Positions 1 through 62,930 of a stretch of DNA of 64,000 nucleotides are shown here, piece after piece. The translations under genes and the position numbers were made by a program. The stretch comes from Nymphaea colorata (taxonomy: Eukaryota > Streptophyta > Magnoliopsida > Nymphaeales > Nymphaeaceae), in NCBI RefSeq assembly GCF_008831285.2, contig NC_045151.1:12018571-12082570 (forward strand), given 5' to 3'. The notes beneath the pieces are model-generated. The model searched no databases, was not told where the DNA came from, and was given only the letters and a program-made list of their open reading frames with translations. Position 1 is the first letter of the stretch. Each line of letters opens with the position of its first letter.

Positions 1-2119
1 ATAAAATAATGGTCGATCTAGATATAATATTTGAATGGAAATGCATTCTTGGGTGGTAGACGAGGGCAATCTGTTAGTGAGATAGCATGCAGTAAGAACA
101 ACATCACCCCAAAGGTAGGTGGGCATATGAGTATGCAACATGAAGGTGCGGGCTACATTTAGAAGCTACCGATGTTTGCATTCAGCAACACCATTTTATT
201 GGGACATGTGAGGACATGTATATTGTGGTCGAATCCTATGATTGACATAAAATTGAAGTAGAACTGAAGATTTAAATTCAAGTCAAAAGCATTATCAGTG
301 CAAATACTTTTGACAATGAAACCAAACTGAGTTTTTATTTCTTTGACAAATTTCTAAAGAATAGAGATGACTTTGGACCTTCCTTGTAATAAAAATACCT
401 AACTGACTCTAGTAAAATCATCAACCAAAATAAAGTAATACAAAAAACGCAAATGAAAAGAAACTCGACTAGGACCCCAAACATCAACATGAAGGAGATC
501 AAAAGGACTTTGACTAGATCGACTTTGATTCGAGGGAAAACTGTCACGTATTCGCTTGCCTAATTGGCACGCATCACATAAGAAAGACCTTGACGCAAAA
601 ATATCTGGAAATATTCGAGGAAGTTTGGACATAGATAGATAGATGACCCAGTCGGAGGTGCCACTACAAAGGAGAAGTCTTCGATGTAAATGAAGATGCA
701 GCAATATCTATTGGAATAAAAATGAAATAGAGTCCCTCACGTTCATGGCCGCCACCAATCGTCTTCCTAGTTTGTAAGTCCTGAAAAGAACATGAACCAT
801 GATCAAAAGTGACTCTACACTATAAATCTCTAGTCAATTGCTTAACAGATAACATATTAACATGAAAACGATGAGCATATAGTGCATGTGTAATGGTGCC
901 CAAAGGTGTGAGGTAGATATCACTGTTGCCCATAATAAGAGACAACTTGCCATCAACCAATCTGACGTGTTGTGGTGCAGTGAACTTGGTTAATGATAAA
1001 AACATCTGTTACTGATTACAACAATATTTGGATGTTCCTAAATCAATCATCCAAATCATACATGAGTCATTGGTAGGGGCATCAACAGAGAAAGTCAGCT
1101 CTATTGCAGCAGTGTTGGTAGATGCAGAGGAGGATCTCTGAGTGAGAACAAGATGATATTCCTCCTTACTTAAGTTGAGAGAATACGATGGAGGTATAAG
1201 AAAATAGGTAGGGGACTCAACCATAGAAGTTGTAGCTTATAAGAAAGTTTCATTAGATGAAGAAGACCCTTTTCCCGCAATGGTTCTCCCTCCACCACAC
1301 CCTAGTGGACCAATAGAACGAAGATGAAGATGCTTGTCCCAACATCGGTCCTCTAAATGACTTAGTTTGCCACAGTAAGAGTACTGAAATATGCCGCATC
1401 CTGCACCACGTCCCCTAGTTTCAACAAAAGAACTATGGCCACATCTTCCTGATATTGCAAGTGCAGAGATCGGTGTGTCATGCATAGGCTGAAAAAGAGT
1501 GATTGCAAGATGACTCAGCCTGTTATTTGTGTCTGCTAAGTCGAAGATCACTGCTATAAGGATTTGAGACTTTGCCATAAAATACTTTGAAGATAACCCA
1601 GATACAAACTTTGGGATCATACCAGTTTCAAGGTGTGATGCATAGCAGTGTTTGAAAGGTGAACAAAGAGTTTTTAACCGTTCATATGCAACATTCAATG
1701 TAGCAAAATATTGTGACAGGTTTTGATCACCTTGTTGTATGTTACAAAGTTCATCTTCCAGTTGTAAAATCTTAATAATATTAGCAGGATGAGAATATGT
1801 CTTCTTCAAGAAAGACCACATATCTTTAGCTCTAGTGTAATATGCAATTGTTGGAGCTATACATGACTCTACACTGTTCATAATCCACGACATTACAATG
1901 TTATTATATTCATCTCACGCAACATATTTTCTTTTTTTTTTCAAGAGGTTCATTTTCTTCAAGAATATATTATTTCCTATGACATGCCACAGACATCATA
2001 AATACCTTAGATCAGATTTCATAATTTGAACCATCAAGTTTGATTGTGGTTCCACAAGAGAATGAGTTACCAGTCATCTTTTACTCATTAGAACCTTCTG
2101 GCATACTACTCTCAACCAT
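1..2119 (-). pseudogene. RLC-D1 gag-protease-integrase pseudogene (partial)
   Basis: Gag probably starts at the ATG at 2119. Its N-terminal part is broken by stops and includes a gag-like 'KLDGSNYEI' near 2050. The longest clean piece is 1237-1893, with the UBN2-type gag pattern 'LKKTYSHPANIIKILQLEDE'. The protease segment near 1050 reads 'WMIDLGTSKY', so the catalytic D-S-G is D-L-G here. The integrase follows in several frames: zinc-finger end 'CDACQLGKR', core 'HVDVWGPSR' and 'ILVDDFTRV' at 399-704, and 'NGVAECKHR' near 180-200. The frame switches and nonsense codons mean it cannot be translated as one polyprotein. Confidence 0.8.
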
Positions 2120-2772
2120 AGTAGAGAAAAAAAAAACTAATACATAATATATACGATGCAGCAGTCAAACACCATAGAGAAAAATATCTCTATTGTCCTT
2201 GAAGATCATACGAATATCACATGCTTGGCAACAAAGAAGAATCTGTAATCACAGAAACTAACCAAATTTGAACAGTATAAAAGAGAGCAGATAACAAATT
2301 ACAGAGATTTGAGTCGACTATTGTGGATGATAGCAGGCCCACATACAAAACTTCAGAAAACTGCTTTTGCTTTCTGCTACTTACTACAGACGATTGCTGC
2401 CCTGCTTTCAGTTACCCCACATACTATCAGTAGAGCACCATCCATGTACGTCAAGTACAAAGTTAAAACAACCTCCATGACCATCACACCTTAAAAGAAT
2501 AATCTCTGCTCCACACAATCTGTTGTTCTACATACCAAACAACAGCCACGAGATCTACTTAAGGATTTGATCACACCTTCCACATAGGTGTAATCATGTC
2601 CTTCTCCACGCAGCACACCCAAACTCTATTTTCTTACTGCCTCCTTGTTGGTGGATAAGAAAGAATAGAGATGGGCGACAAAAAGAAGAAAGAGGAAGGA
2701 AGTCGCATGAGGAAGAAGTCACCAGAGAAGAGAGTCGTTGGAGGACTTACTTGGCCGTCGGCACCAGAGAAG

Positions 2773-2784
2773 GCTCTGATACCA
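2773..2784 (-). other. Primer-binding site of RLC-D1 (initiator Met-tRNA type)
   Basis: The minus strand reads TGGTATCAGAGC directly after ...CGCAACA, the expected CA end of a 5' LTR. The same 12-mer primes RLC-A1, A2, B1, B2 and B3 in this window. Confidence 0.75.
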
Positions 2785-2971
2785 TGTTGCGATCAGAGAG
2801 AAAGAGAAAACTTTTTAATTGTTATTCACGTAACCCTAATCTCATATTAAAAGGAGATTAGGGTGGCAGGAACCAATTACATATTCATCCAATGAAAATA
2901 AGATAACAATAAAATAAACACATTTCAACTTTCTAATATTTTAGAAAGACTCTAACCGACTCCTAAAAGTA

Positions 2972-2974
<3 letters not shown>

Positions 2975-3007
<33 letters not shown>
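2975..3007. repeat. TA microsatellite
   Basis: Nearly uninterrupted TA dinucleotide run next to the RLC-D1 LTR region. Similar runs occur at 3164-3188 and 3928-3971, on either side of the GC-rich island. Confidence 0.9.
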
Positions 3008-3014
<7 letters not shown>

Positions 3015-3199
3015 AGTGATAGTTCATGATGCAATAATTCTTCTACACACACAATAGAGTTTGGATTTTCACGTCATATTTGTGAGAAAGAAAAATGGAA
3101 AAGAAAAAGGGAGGAAGAGATAAAAAAAATTATGACAGAAAAAAGTTTAAAAAATGAGATTGAATATATATATATATATATATATATTATAGTTCTTGT

Positions 3200-3900
3200 T
3201 GTAAATTTGGCGTAAGGGTATATGCCCCATCTTAATGAAAAAAAAAAAATCGAGAGCGTCAGAGGGAGGCTCTCCCGAACACCTTCAGCCCTTGCAGCCC
3301 TTGGAAGGGGAGGCTGGCCTCCCTTCTGCGCCACCGCTGTTGCCGGGCGTGGCCGGCAGCCAGCATACTCGCTGCTAAAAAATTTTTGCCCTTTTTTGGG
3401 CAGGGAGGCCATGGCGACGATGCCGTTGAGGATGGCCCGGCAGGGCCTCAATGGCGGCGCTGCCCCACTGAGCCGTCCCCTGCAAGGGAAACGGCCTCTC
3501 CACCCAAAAAAAATTTTGCCCATGGGGCAAAAGTTTTTAGGTGGGTGGGGAGGCCGTCGCTCCCCTTCTGGCAGCCTACCACCCCCATCCACTCGGCGGT
3601 GGGCCGTTGCTTCCAATCACGCCCTCGAGTGAAACGAAAGGGGTGGGGACTGCCGGAATGACGACGCAACAGCCTTTCCCATCGCCGGACGACTCCGACG
3701 GCCTTCAAGACTACCCCAAAAAACCACGAAAAAGAAAAAGCGAGCGTCCGAATGCTCATAGTGGCTTGCTGGCCCGCCATTGCACCACCACCCTCTGGTG
3801 GGCTGCCGTAATGGCGAGGCATAGACGACGGTCTCTGACCACCTCCAACAGAAGAAGAAAAAAAAAAAACATCCGACCACACAATATGGGACGCTAGGGA
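3200..3900. other. GC-rich island of unknown origin between TA microsatellites
   Basis: About 700 bp of strongly GC-rich sequence lies in AT-rich surroundings and is bounded by TA repeats at 3164-3188 and 3928-3971. Open frames of 87-180 codons exist in at least five frames on both strands, which is what base composition alone would give. Their translations are Pro/Arg/Gly-rich and match no domain I recognise. Short motifs recur (GGGGAGGC, TTTTGCCC, 'CCCAAAAAA'). I do not call a gene here. It may be a transposon fragment or a captured GC-rich exon. Confidence 0.5.
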
Positions 3901-3924
3901 GTTGCAGCAGAGCTCCTCTCTCTC

Positions 3925-3927
<3 letters not shown>

Positions 3928-3971
<44 letters not shown>
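3928..3971. repeat. TA microsatellite
   Basis: Long TA/TATG run that closes the GC-rich island on its right side. Confidence 0.9.
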
Positions 3972-4182
3972 TATTTTGCAACGCTAAAAACTATTGCAAA
4001 TAATACATTTATAAGTAAAATGCAAAAAAAGACTCATCCAACAACAAATGTTAACTAACATATTTTAATTTATATATATATATATATAAATTGGATGATA
4101 AACTTTAGTTTTTCAGAATCACTCAACCATATAACAAGTTCATCGGATCAAATATGATTAAATATAATGGATAGTTAAGAGA

Positions 4183-4670
4183 AAAAAGTGATGGAAATTT
4201 TCATGAGAGAGAGAGAGGAATGTGAAAGGATTCTTTAACACAAAAGGTGAAGGTGTGTTATAGTTTCTTCTTAGGTTACTTTTGTAACACAATTGTGAAA
4301 TACATTGCAGATGTGTTTTTTCTATAATACACATTGTGTTGTGTCACAAATGATGACCTAGTGTCATTAATTATTTAAATTGTTTATCTGACTTACTACT
4401 TATTTGTTCACAATTCATCATCTAATTCCAAAAAAAAGTGATGGAAATTTTCATGAGAAAGAGAGAGAGAGGAATGTTAAAGGATTCTTTAACACAAAAG
4501 GTGTGTTATAGTTTCTTCCTAGGTTACTTTTGTAACACAATTGTGAAATACATTGCAGATGTCTTTCTATAGTGCACATTGTGTTGTGTCACAAATGATG
4601 ACTTAGTGTCATTAATTATTTAAATTGTTTATCTGACTTACCACTTATTTGTTCACAATTCATCATCTAA
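4183..4670. repeat. Tandem duplication of a 250-bp unit, two copies
   Basis: Copy 1 is about 4183-4425 and copy 2 about 4433-4670. Both begin AAAAAGTGATGGAAATTTTC and end CACAATTCATCATCTAA. They differ by few substitutions and short indels (for example AAGGTGAAGGTG versus AAGGTG), so the duplication is fairly recent. There is no coding content. Confidence 0.9.
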
Positions 4671-4877
4671 GAACCTCGAAGCTCTTCAAGAGATTCGGGG
4701 GTTTTGCAAACAATGGATCTTAAACCCATGGATTTTACATCCATAAAAGGGCTAAAATCCGCATATGCGAAATTGATGGGGAATGATGTAGAGATTTCAC
4801 ACAGCACTTGAAGATGTGGGATGAGGTTTCCCACCATGGCCTTTAGCCAAATGCTTCACCATCATAACCCCAAAGAG

Positions 4878-5085
4878 AAGGGGGAGGGGGAGAGAGAGAG
4901 AGAGAGACAGTTAGCAATAAGAGACAAAGAGAAAGACAGTCTGGCCTAATAGGCAAAACCCTTGGCAAGTGAGGGGAGAGAGAGAGAGAGAGCCTCTGGC
5001 AGAGAAATTGAGAGCTTCTAGTCGATGGTTTCAACTTGTGAAACATCAAAAGGTGGTTAGAGAGAAAGAGAGAGGAAGGAGGAGA
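4878..5085. repeat. GA-rich simple-sequence region
   Basis: Several GAGAGA runs lie within 200 bp. No gene is supported, and an open frame on the opposite strand here (Ser/Leu/Pro-rich) is just the translated repeat. Confidence 0.75.
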
Positions 5086-5089
5086 GGGG

Positions 5090-5872
5090 GGCTAAGACCC
5101 AGCCAGAGTAGTCTCAAACATTCTTCAACCCAAATCAACACTGTTTAATACTATGGCAGCATCCTTCATAATCAGACTGATGTTTTCTCAACTCCATCAA
5201 AACTTCAATAGCCTCCACTCTAGCTTCTTCTTCTTCTTCTTCTTCTTCTCATGCCTTTAAGAATTGATGTTTGGTTTAGCTGCTAAAAAGAAGGCATCCT
5301 TCAATGCATTGCAAGAAAATGAAGGAACAAGGGGACTAAGAATTGTAAGAAAATGGTGACCTAAGAGGGATGTTAGTTTGCAGGAGCAACAATGCATGCC
5401 ATGACTAGCTCACTTTTTTAATGTATAGTAATTAGTGGGTTGCAACTGAAATGCCATGGGTGAGAATGAGAGAGAAACCCCCAACTGTCTATTACAACAA
5501 TAGGATGACAGATAGATCTGGATTCACTTTAAAACCATCAAACACACCACAGATTTTCATGGAGCTCTATCTTAAAACCTTTAATCTGAGATCTGATGGT
5601 CTAAAATCACTTCAGATTTGACATATGTGGCTACAAAACATGACCTCACATCAATTAGCCAACAAGTGAATGATAAACTTATATAGCTTCAACAATATCC
5701 TTATAAGGTGAGGAAGAATCATAAATGGTTTCCTTGTAAATGAATATTGATTTCATATGCTTGAAGAAATGAGGAACTCAAAATAGTGGAACTGGTACCA
5801 CATAAACTTGAGTTTTGCAAGTGCAATGAATAGAAATTTTATTGTTGCTCGAGTGACCTATTATGGTACCAT

Positions 5873-5916
<44 letters not shown>

Positions 5917-7300
5917 CATGGAGAACTGAAATTCATTTTATTTACTTGTAAGTGGCTTGATGTTTTAAGTTCACATTTTCATGTTTGGGAAATTTGATAC
6001 ACATGCACTGAAACTAAACCATCTATACTCACTTTTCGAGTTGTACAAGTCTTTACATGGATGATGCTGTTGACAAAAATTGAGCAGTTGTTGTTAACGT
6101 CAAACTTCAAAGCTATTTGACATGCAAAGGTAATAAATTATGTCAAATAAGATGATTGAAATACTGAAGACGATTTGTGATGCCATATCATGAGCTCGAA
6201 TAGATTTACAATCCATATCTATCGGTCGCACTTAATTGAACTATCAAAAAATGTAACTCTTAGAGAATAACATTTTATATCAATATTGACCTATCATATA
6301 CTCTCAAATATAGTGAAAATATATTTGACGTTTGTTACAGATTTGCTTATTTTCTTATATATTGCTTACTCCCAAATGTTTGTTTTTATTTTTCTTCATC
6401 AAAATAAACAAGAGAAATAAACAGCTAATAATTTTAAGATCTCAAAGTACGACAATGGAGCAAAATAAACTTGAACTAGATAACTTGGAGGAATTTGATG
6501 AAAATAACAGTTCTTTGACAACCAAAAAGACCAAACCATTTGTTGACTTAACCACATAGATGCATTCTGGAGCTGTTTTCTCGTTTGCATTAGATAATTC
6601 ACTTTTGTTTCTCCCTTATGCTTGGGCATGTTCTGCTGTATATGTATATCAACAAGAGGAAACACTAGTCTTTTTATTTAATGTATAAATCACCCCTAAA
6701 TTGGAAGCCTGTGTAAGGAAACTACCTTATTGCAAATTTGACTCATCCACATCTATGAAAAAACTTTTTTGGTTTAATACTTTTTTCTTTAATGTGATTT
6801 TGTGGCATATGATTATAGATGATCGATGATGGTCTATTTCACTAAATGTCTAATGATAAGAACTTTCAAGCAAATGAACCCAATGCAAGTATGAATTAAT
6901 TCTAATTAGAATTATTTTCTACATTTTCAATTACTGCTTCGTTACTCTTTTAACCGACCTATATGCATATAAGTCAACCAACTCAACTAAAAAAAAAAGA
7001 AGAAGAAGAAGCAAGAGACCCTTCTCATGCTTCAGGTAATATGAGGTTTAGTCCATAGAAATTACTCTGATCAACAAACATGGTTAACCAATAGGTGAAA
7101 ATTCACAAAAATTAAATTATTTCATTGCTACCTTAGTACAAAACCCTTAAATAAGGCCACTTATGCACTTTATATGAGAACTTCACTTGAGATATGCAAG
7201 GAGTATATGGAATTATGTCAAGGTAACATGATATTGTTTTTGTTTTTTTTCCTTTGTTAAAATTCAATGCAAGATGCACATATTACTAATATTGTTGTTC
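5090..7300. other. Intergenic stretch without recognised genes
   Basis: AT-rich DNA downstream of KDSA. It contains a TTC run near 5229-5248 and a TA microsatellite at 5872-5917. Short open frames do not look like known proteins. Confidence 0.6.
5872..5917. repeat. TA microsatellite
   Basis: TA run with two CATA interruptions. Confidence 0.9.
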
Positions 7301-7305
7301 TGCAG

Positions 7306-7412
7306 AACAATTTGAAGGATCCGGAGTTACCATACTTTGGATGATGGAAGAGTATGCAAAGTCATGGAGATCTTGGATATCTAGCTTGAAGAATCTTAAA
7401 AGAAAATCCTGA
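7306..7412 (+). pseudogene. Possible F-box-associated-domain fragment
   Basis: After a TGCAG at 7301-7305 an open stretch from 7308 reads 'GVTILWMMEEYAKSWRSW' and stops at 7410-7412. The pattern (V/I)-x-W-x-M-x-E-Y...S-W resembles the short conserved strand of plant F-box-associated domains. Only about 34 residues are open and nothing convincing precedes or follows. If the resemblance is real this is an exon relic. It may be chance. Confidence 0.2.
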
Positions 7413-9490
7413 AAATGTTGCATGAAACATTATTGCAAGGTCATAATCCCTGAAAATGAGCAGTGGAGTTTCATCCAACACTGTGAATCCAGATGATCTA
7501 AGGTTGATACATAGTTTGGGTTTGGCTATAACTTTATGAAGTTTCTCTGTTCCACTCTTTGTTGTAGGAGCAAAATGAAATAAATAAATTAAACCATTCA
7601 ATGCAAAAGATTCCTCATACTATTGGTATGAAAAAATATGCATGATTTCAAGAAGAAAATGTAATTTTGTTAATTCAAATGTTATTTTTGTATTCATTAT
7701 AGACTTTACCATCGATTACAAGTACTAAGTACCTTCTATTTCATGCAGTTACAAAGTGAGAGTCAGATCCTTCACGTGAGGTTTTCATTATGACACTAAG
7801 TAGAAACGGAAGTTACCATAATCCAGTGACGAGTAAAGCAGTTGTAAGTTGGGATAGCTCAATCTTATTAACAATGTTTGTAGCTGAAAATTATTAAGTA
7901 TAAAATGTTGTTGGACCATTACATTGTCTTGTATGATCAAATCAATCAAGCAATGCCTTAACCACCTAAAAGCATTAAGATGACACATCTCTAATCGATA
8001 TTCTATCATAGATGAAGGGGCCATGAAAATATAGACGAGTGTATACATAAAGGATAGAGATCAAACCATCAGATTTTTTGGGTGCAACTCTTAATTGAAG
8101 GGAATTAATGGCACACAACGTGAATTGCATAGAAAGTTGGATGATCTATGTAGTAAGGTGCATGAAGTAAAAGTCAAATGCTGAAAGAATACATGAATTG
8201 AACGCCAATCAGCGAAAAAAGATACATGAATTGGAAGCCGATCAAGCCACAAATATAAATGAATAGGATGCTAATGTGGAGAAAGTGAATGAGTTAAAAG
8301 TGCCAGTCAAGACGTTAATGGCAATAATGAGAAACAACCAAACATTTGGGCACTAATTGATAAATGCCCAATGAAATATTTTAATGTTTTTAAGTATAGG
8401 ACTGATAGAAAACTATGTGCATTAGGGTTGGCATAACTCTTTTCTTATTGTTCTTCTTAGGGGTTTGAAGATGGGCCAATTTTGTAGATCTTATTATATT
8501 TCACGTGGAATTGGGCTAAGAACAAAGTCTTGTAAGGAACAGGTTGAATATTAAAAACTTTGAATGTTGATCATATGAATTGTTTATATAAATACACATT
8601 TCATCTTTTAATATGTGAAAACCATGTTGCAATTGCCAGTTTTCTTCTATCTCTCTCTCTTCCTCTCTCTCTACTAAATGCTGAGTAGCACCACCGTGCA
8701 GTTTGAGTAGTATGTATTAAACCACATCCTCAGTTTGAGTCATAGAGGGCACCATCCTTAAGGATCTTGTTCTCTCTCTCTCTCTTTTGAGATGCAGTCA
8801 GGTTCTTGTTGCCATTGACATTATGCAGGGAACTTTTGAATTTGTAATTATGTTACTCACTTCATTAAGTTCATCCATAAGTCCTTTTTTTAGAAAAAAT
8901 AGTCAAGTCGAAGCACATTATCGAGGACCATTCTGTTTGATTTTGTAAGTATTGTTGACTTTTGCTTAGGGTACGTCTCAAGGAACACTGACTCAGGAAT
9001 TGGTATCAGAGGATCTGCACAGGGTTAGGAGTGGGGCTTTAGTTAGAGCTACAAGCTTTTTATGTCCTTCTTATGCCCTGGTTTATGGCAAACAAATTCA
9101 TTGCCATCCTCCGAGAATTATTTTGGTCCATTTGACTAGCATGAATTTATGGCCGAATATTGCGTTTCAAGGACTGAACTCAGAGATTGCTGCACCAATT
9201 CTGAGTCGGGACCAAATCAAGGGTGAAAATAAAGAGCACAATACCTCAGGGGTTTTCACACCACAAATATGGGTCTTCATTTATTTAATCTAACGGTCTA
9301 ATTTGACATAGAAGGAAACAAGCTCTGTGGTGTTCTCGTTCAACGGAAGAAAAAAGAAAAAAAGCTGCGAGGTGTTCTTTTCCGCCGTTCAGACAATATT
9401 GAGTACTTTTATCTTGAGTCGTGACTTTTTTATTTTTGGATTTTTTTCTTTATTGAATATAATCCAGAGATCTGATTTTGTTTAAAAGAA
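7413..9490. other. Intergenic stretch with weak retroelement-like relic
   Basis: There is no supported gene. CT microsatellites lie at 8648-8671 and 8770-8786. A TATATAAATACAC motif near 8584 followed by CT-rich DNA, then TGGTATCAGAGG at 9001-9012, has the layout of an LTR followed by a primer-binding site. The expected CA immediately before the site is missing, however, and no second LTR is visible. Confidence 0.3.
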
Positions 9491-9500
9491 TTTGATCCAG

Positions 9501-9804
9501 GCTCTGGCAGGGTGCAAGAATAGTGTCTACCTGATTAAGGAGCTCGACTGGACAACTGACCAGGTAGAGAATTGACATTTTTATGCTTCTTTAGTTTGGA
9601 GGTGCATTCCATGTCTTTCGTATCCAGTACAATGGAGTTGAAGAAATTTGATTGGTGCTATATGCCAAGTCTTTTTGCCTCAATGGTTTAATGATTGGTG
9701 CGAGTTTCCTAAAATGCGTGTCTTGCTTTCACATTGGGGACATCCAGCTATACCTGTTGACACCTTTAAAATTACAGCTTGCAAGTAAGCTAAATTTGCC
9801 TTGG
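9501..9804 (+). pseudogene. Exon-like coding fragments of an unrecognised gene
   Basis: 9501-9563 is a 21-codon open segment between ATCCAG and GTAGAG that reads 'ALAGCKNSVYLIKELDWTTD'. After a CTTTAG acceptor, 9595-9648 reads 'FGGAFHVFRIQYNGVEEI' and then hits TGA (9649-9651). In another frame, about 9651-9804 reads 'PQWFNDWCEFPKMRVLLSHW' and 'PAIPVDTFKITACK' before a TAA. The strings look like protein and lie at splice-like boundaries, but the frame change and stop suggest a broken gene end, convergent with KDSA. I do not recognise the family. Confidence 0.3.
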
Positions 9805-10334
9805 TATTTTCTACTTAGTTACAGTTATATAGTAGTTAAGCATCTGATTGAAGAAAACGCAGTTTCATAGTTACTTCCATTGTAATGAGCAGTGGAAAGC
9901 TGGTCTCCCATGCTCAACTTACAGCAGCTCAAGTTTCCAAGTACAGGCAACTTCATAATTAACTTTGCTCAGTTTTGTTTGGCTGATTGTTCATTCCCAT
10001 GTTTTCCTCTGTAAATTTCCTTCTTGGGATGACTACCATGAACTCTTCTCCTGTTTTATGCATCACATTCCTTACAGTGGTCATTCTATTTCCTTTATAC
10101 AAAATATAACTTAATCCTACCAAACAATACACAATGAAAAGAGAGAACATCATTTTTAAATATAAATAAGTGAAAAAGAAATTTGCAAATCCAGCAGAGT
10201 TCGTACAACAGTTTTATATGAGATTAAGGCTGAAAAAACAAAGAATTTGTTGAAGCTCAAAACATATGCAAAAAAGACCCTCCAATAATAGAATTGCCTT
10301 AAACTGGCCCTTCTTTTACAGCCCTCTAGAGTCC

Positions 10335-62714
<52,380 letters not shown>

Positions 62715-62930
62715 CCTGACTGAATTGCTTTTTCTGATCTGTTGGCACTGAAGCAACAGAAAACACAACGGCACAATGGTTCTATGAGAAAGATAACAAG
62801 GTCACTGTACGTATGATCTACCACACTTAGCATATCAACAACGGCGAGGGTGAATGGAGACGAAGAAAGCAAGGAGAAGGATCCAAAATTCATCACACAC
62901 TGAAAAGAGACATTGTATATATATATAGAG
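62715..62930 (-). promoter_or_regulatory. Probable KDSA 5' UTR and core promoter
   Basis: Upstream of the ATG (rightwards) lie about 200 bp with no other gene signal, then TATATATATATA at 62916-62926. Beyond it is a pyrimidine-rich run on the minus strand (CT, CA and C tracts, 62927-62985). A TATA-like run with pyrimidine patches this close to the ATG fits a plant core promoter, with transcription starting perhaps near 62880-62890. That start is inferred, not seen. Confidence 0.4.

Larger units (their letters stand above)
1..2990 (-). mobile_element. RLC-D1: 5' half of a decayed Ty1/copia retrotransposon, cut by the window edge
   Basis: Reading leftwards on the minus strand there is an LTR-like stretch (from 2785 up to somewhere near 2.9-3.0 kb), a primer-binding site at 2773-2784, a leader of about 650 bp, gag (from about 2119), protease (about 1050) and integrase running off position 1. 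The order gag-protease-integrase places it in Ty1/copia. The outer LTR end is not resolved because only one LTR is in the window and a TA microsatellite follows. RT, RNase H and the 3' LTR must lie left of the window. Stops and frameshifts are frequent, so it is an old copy. Confidence 0.85.

Noticed and set aside
3074-3897. Overlapping open frames of up to 180 codons in the GC-rich region, as one or more genes
   Set aside because: Frames are open in most phases on both strands, the translations are low-complexity, and no motif, splice site or start context stands out. This is what GC-rich sequence gives by chance.
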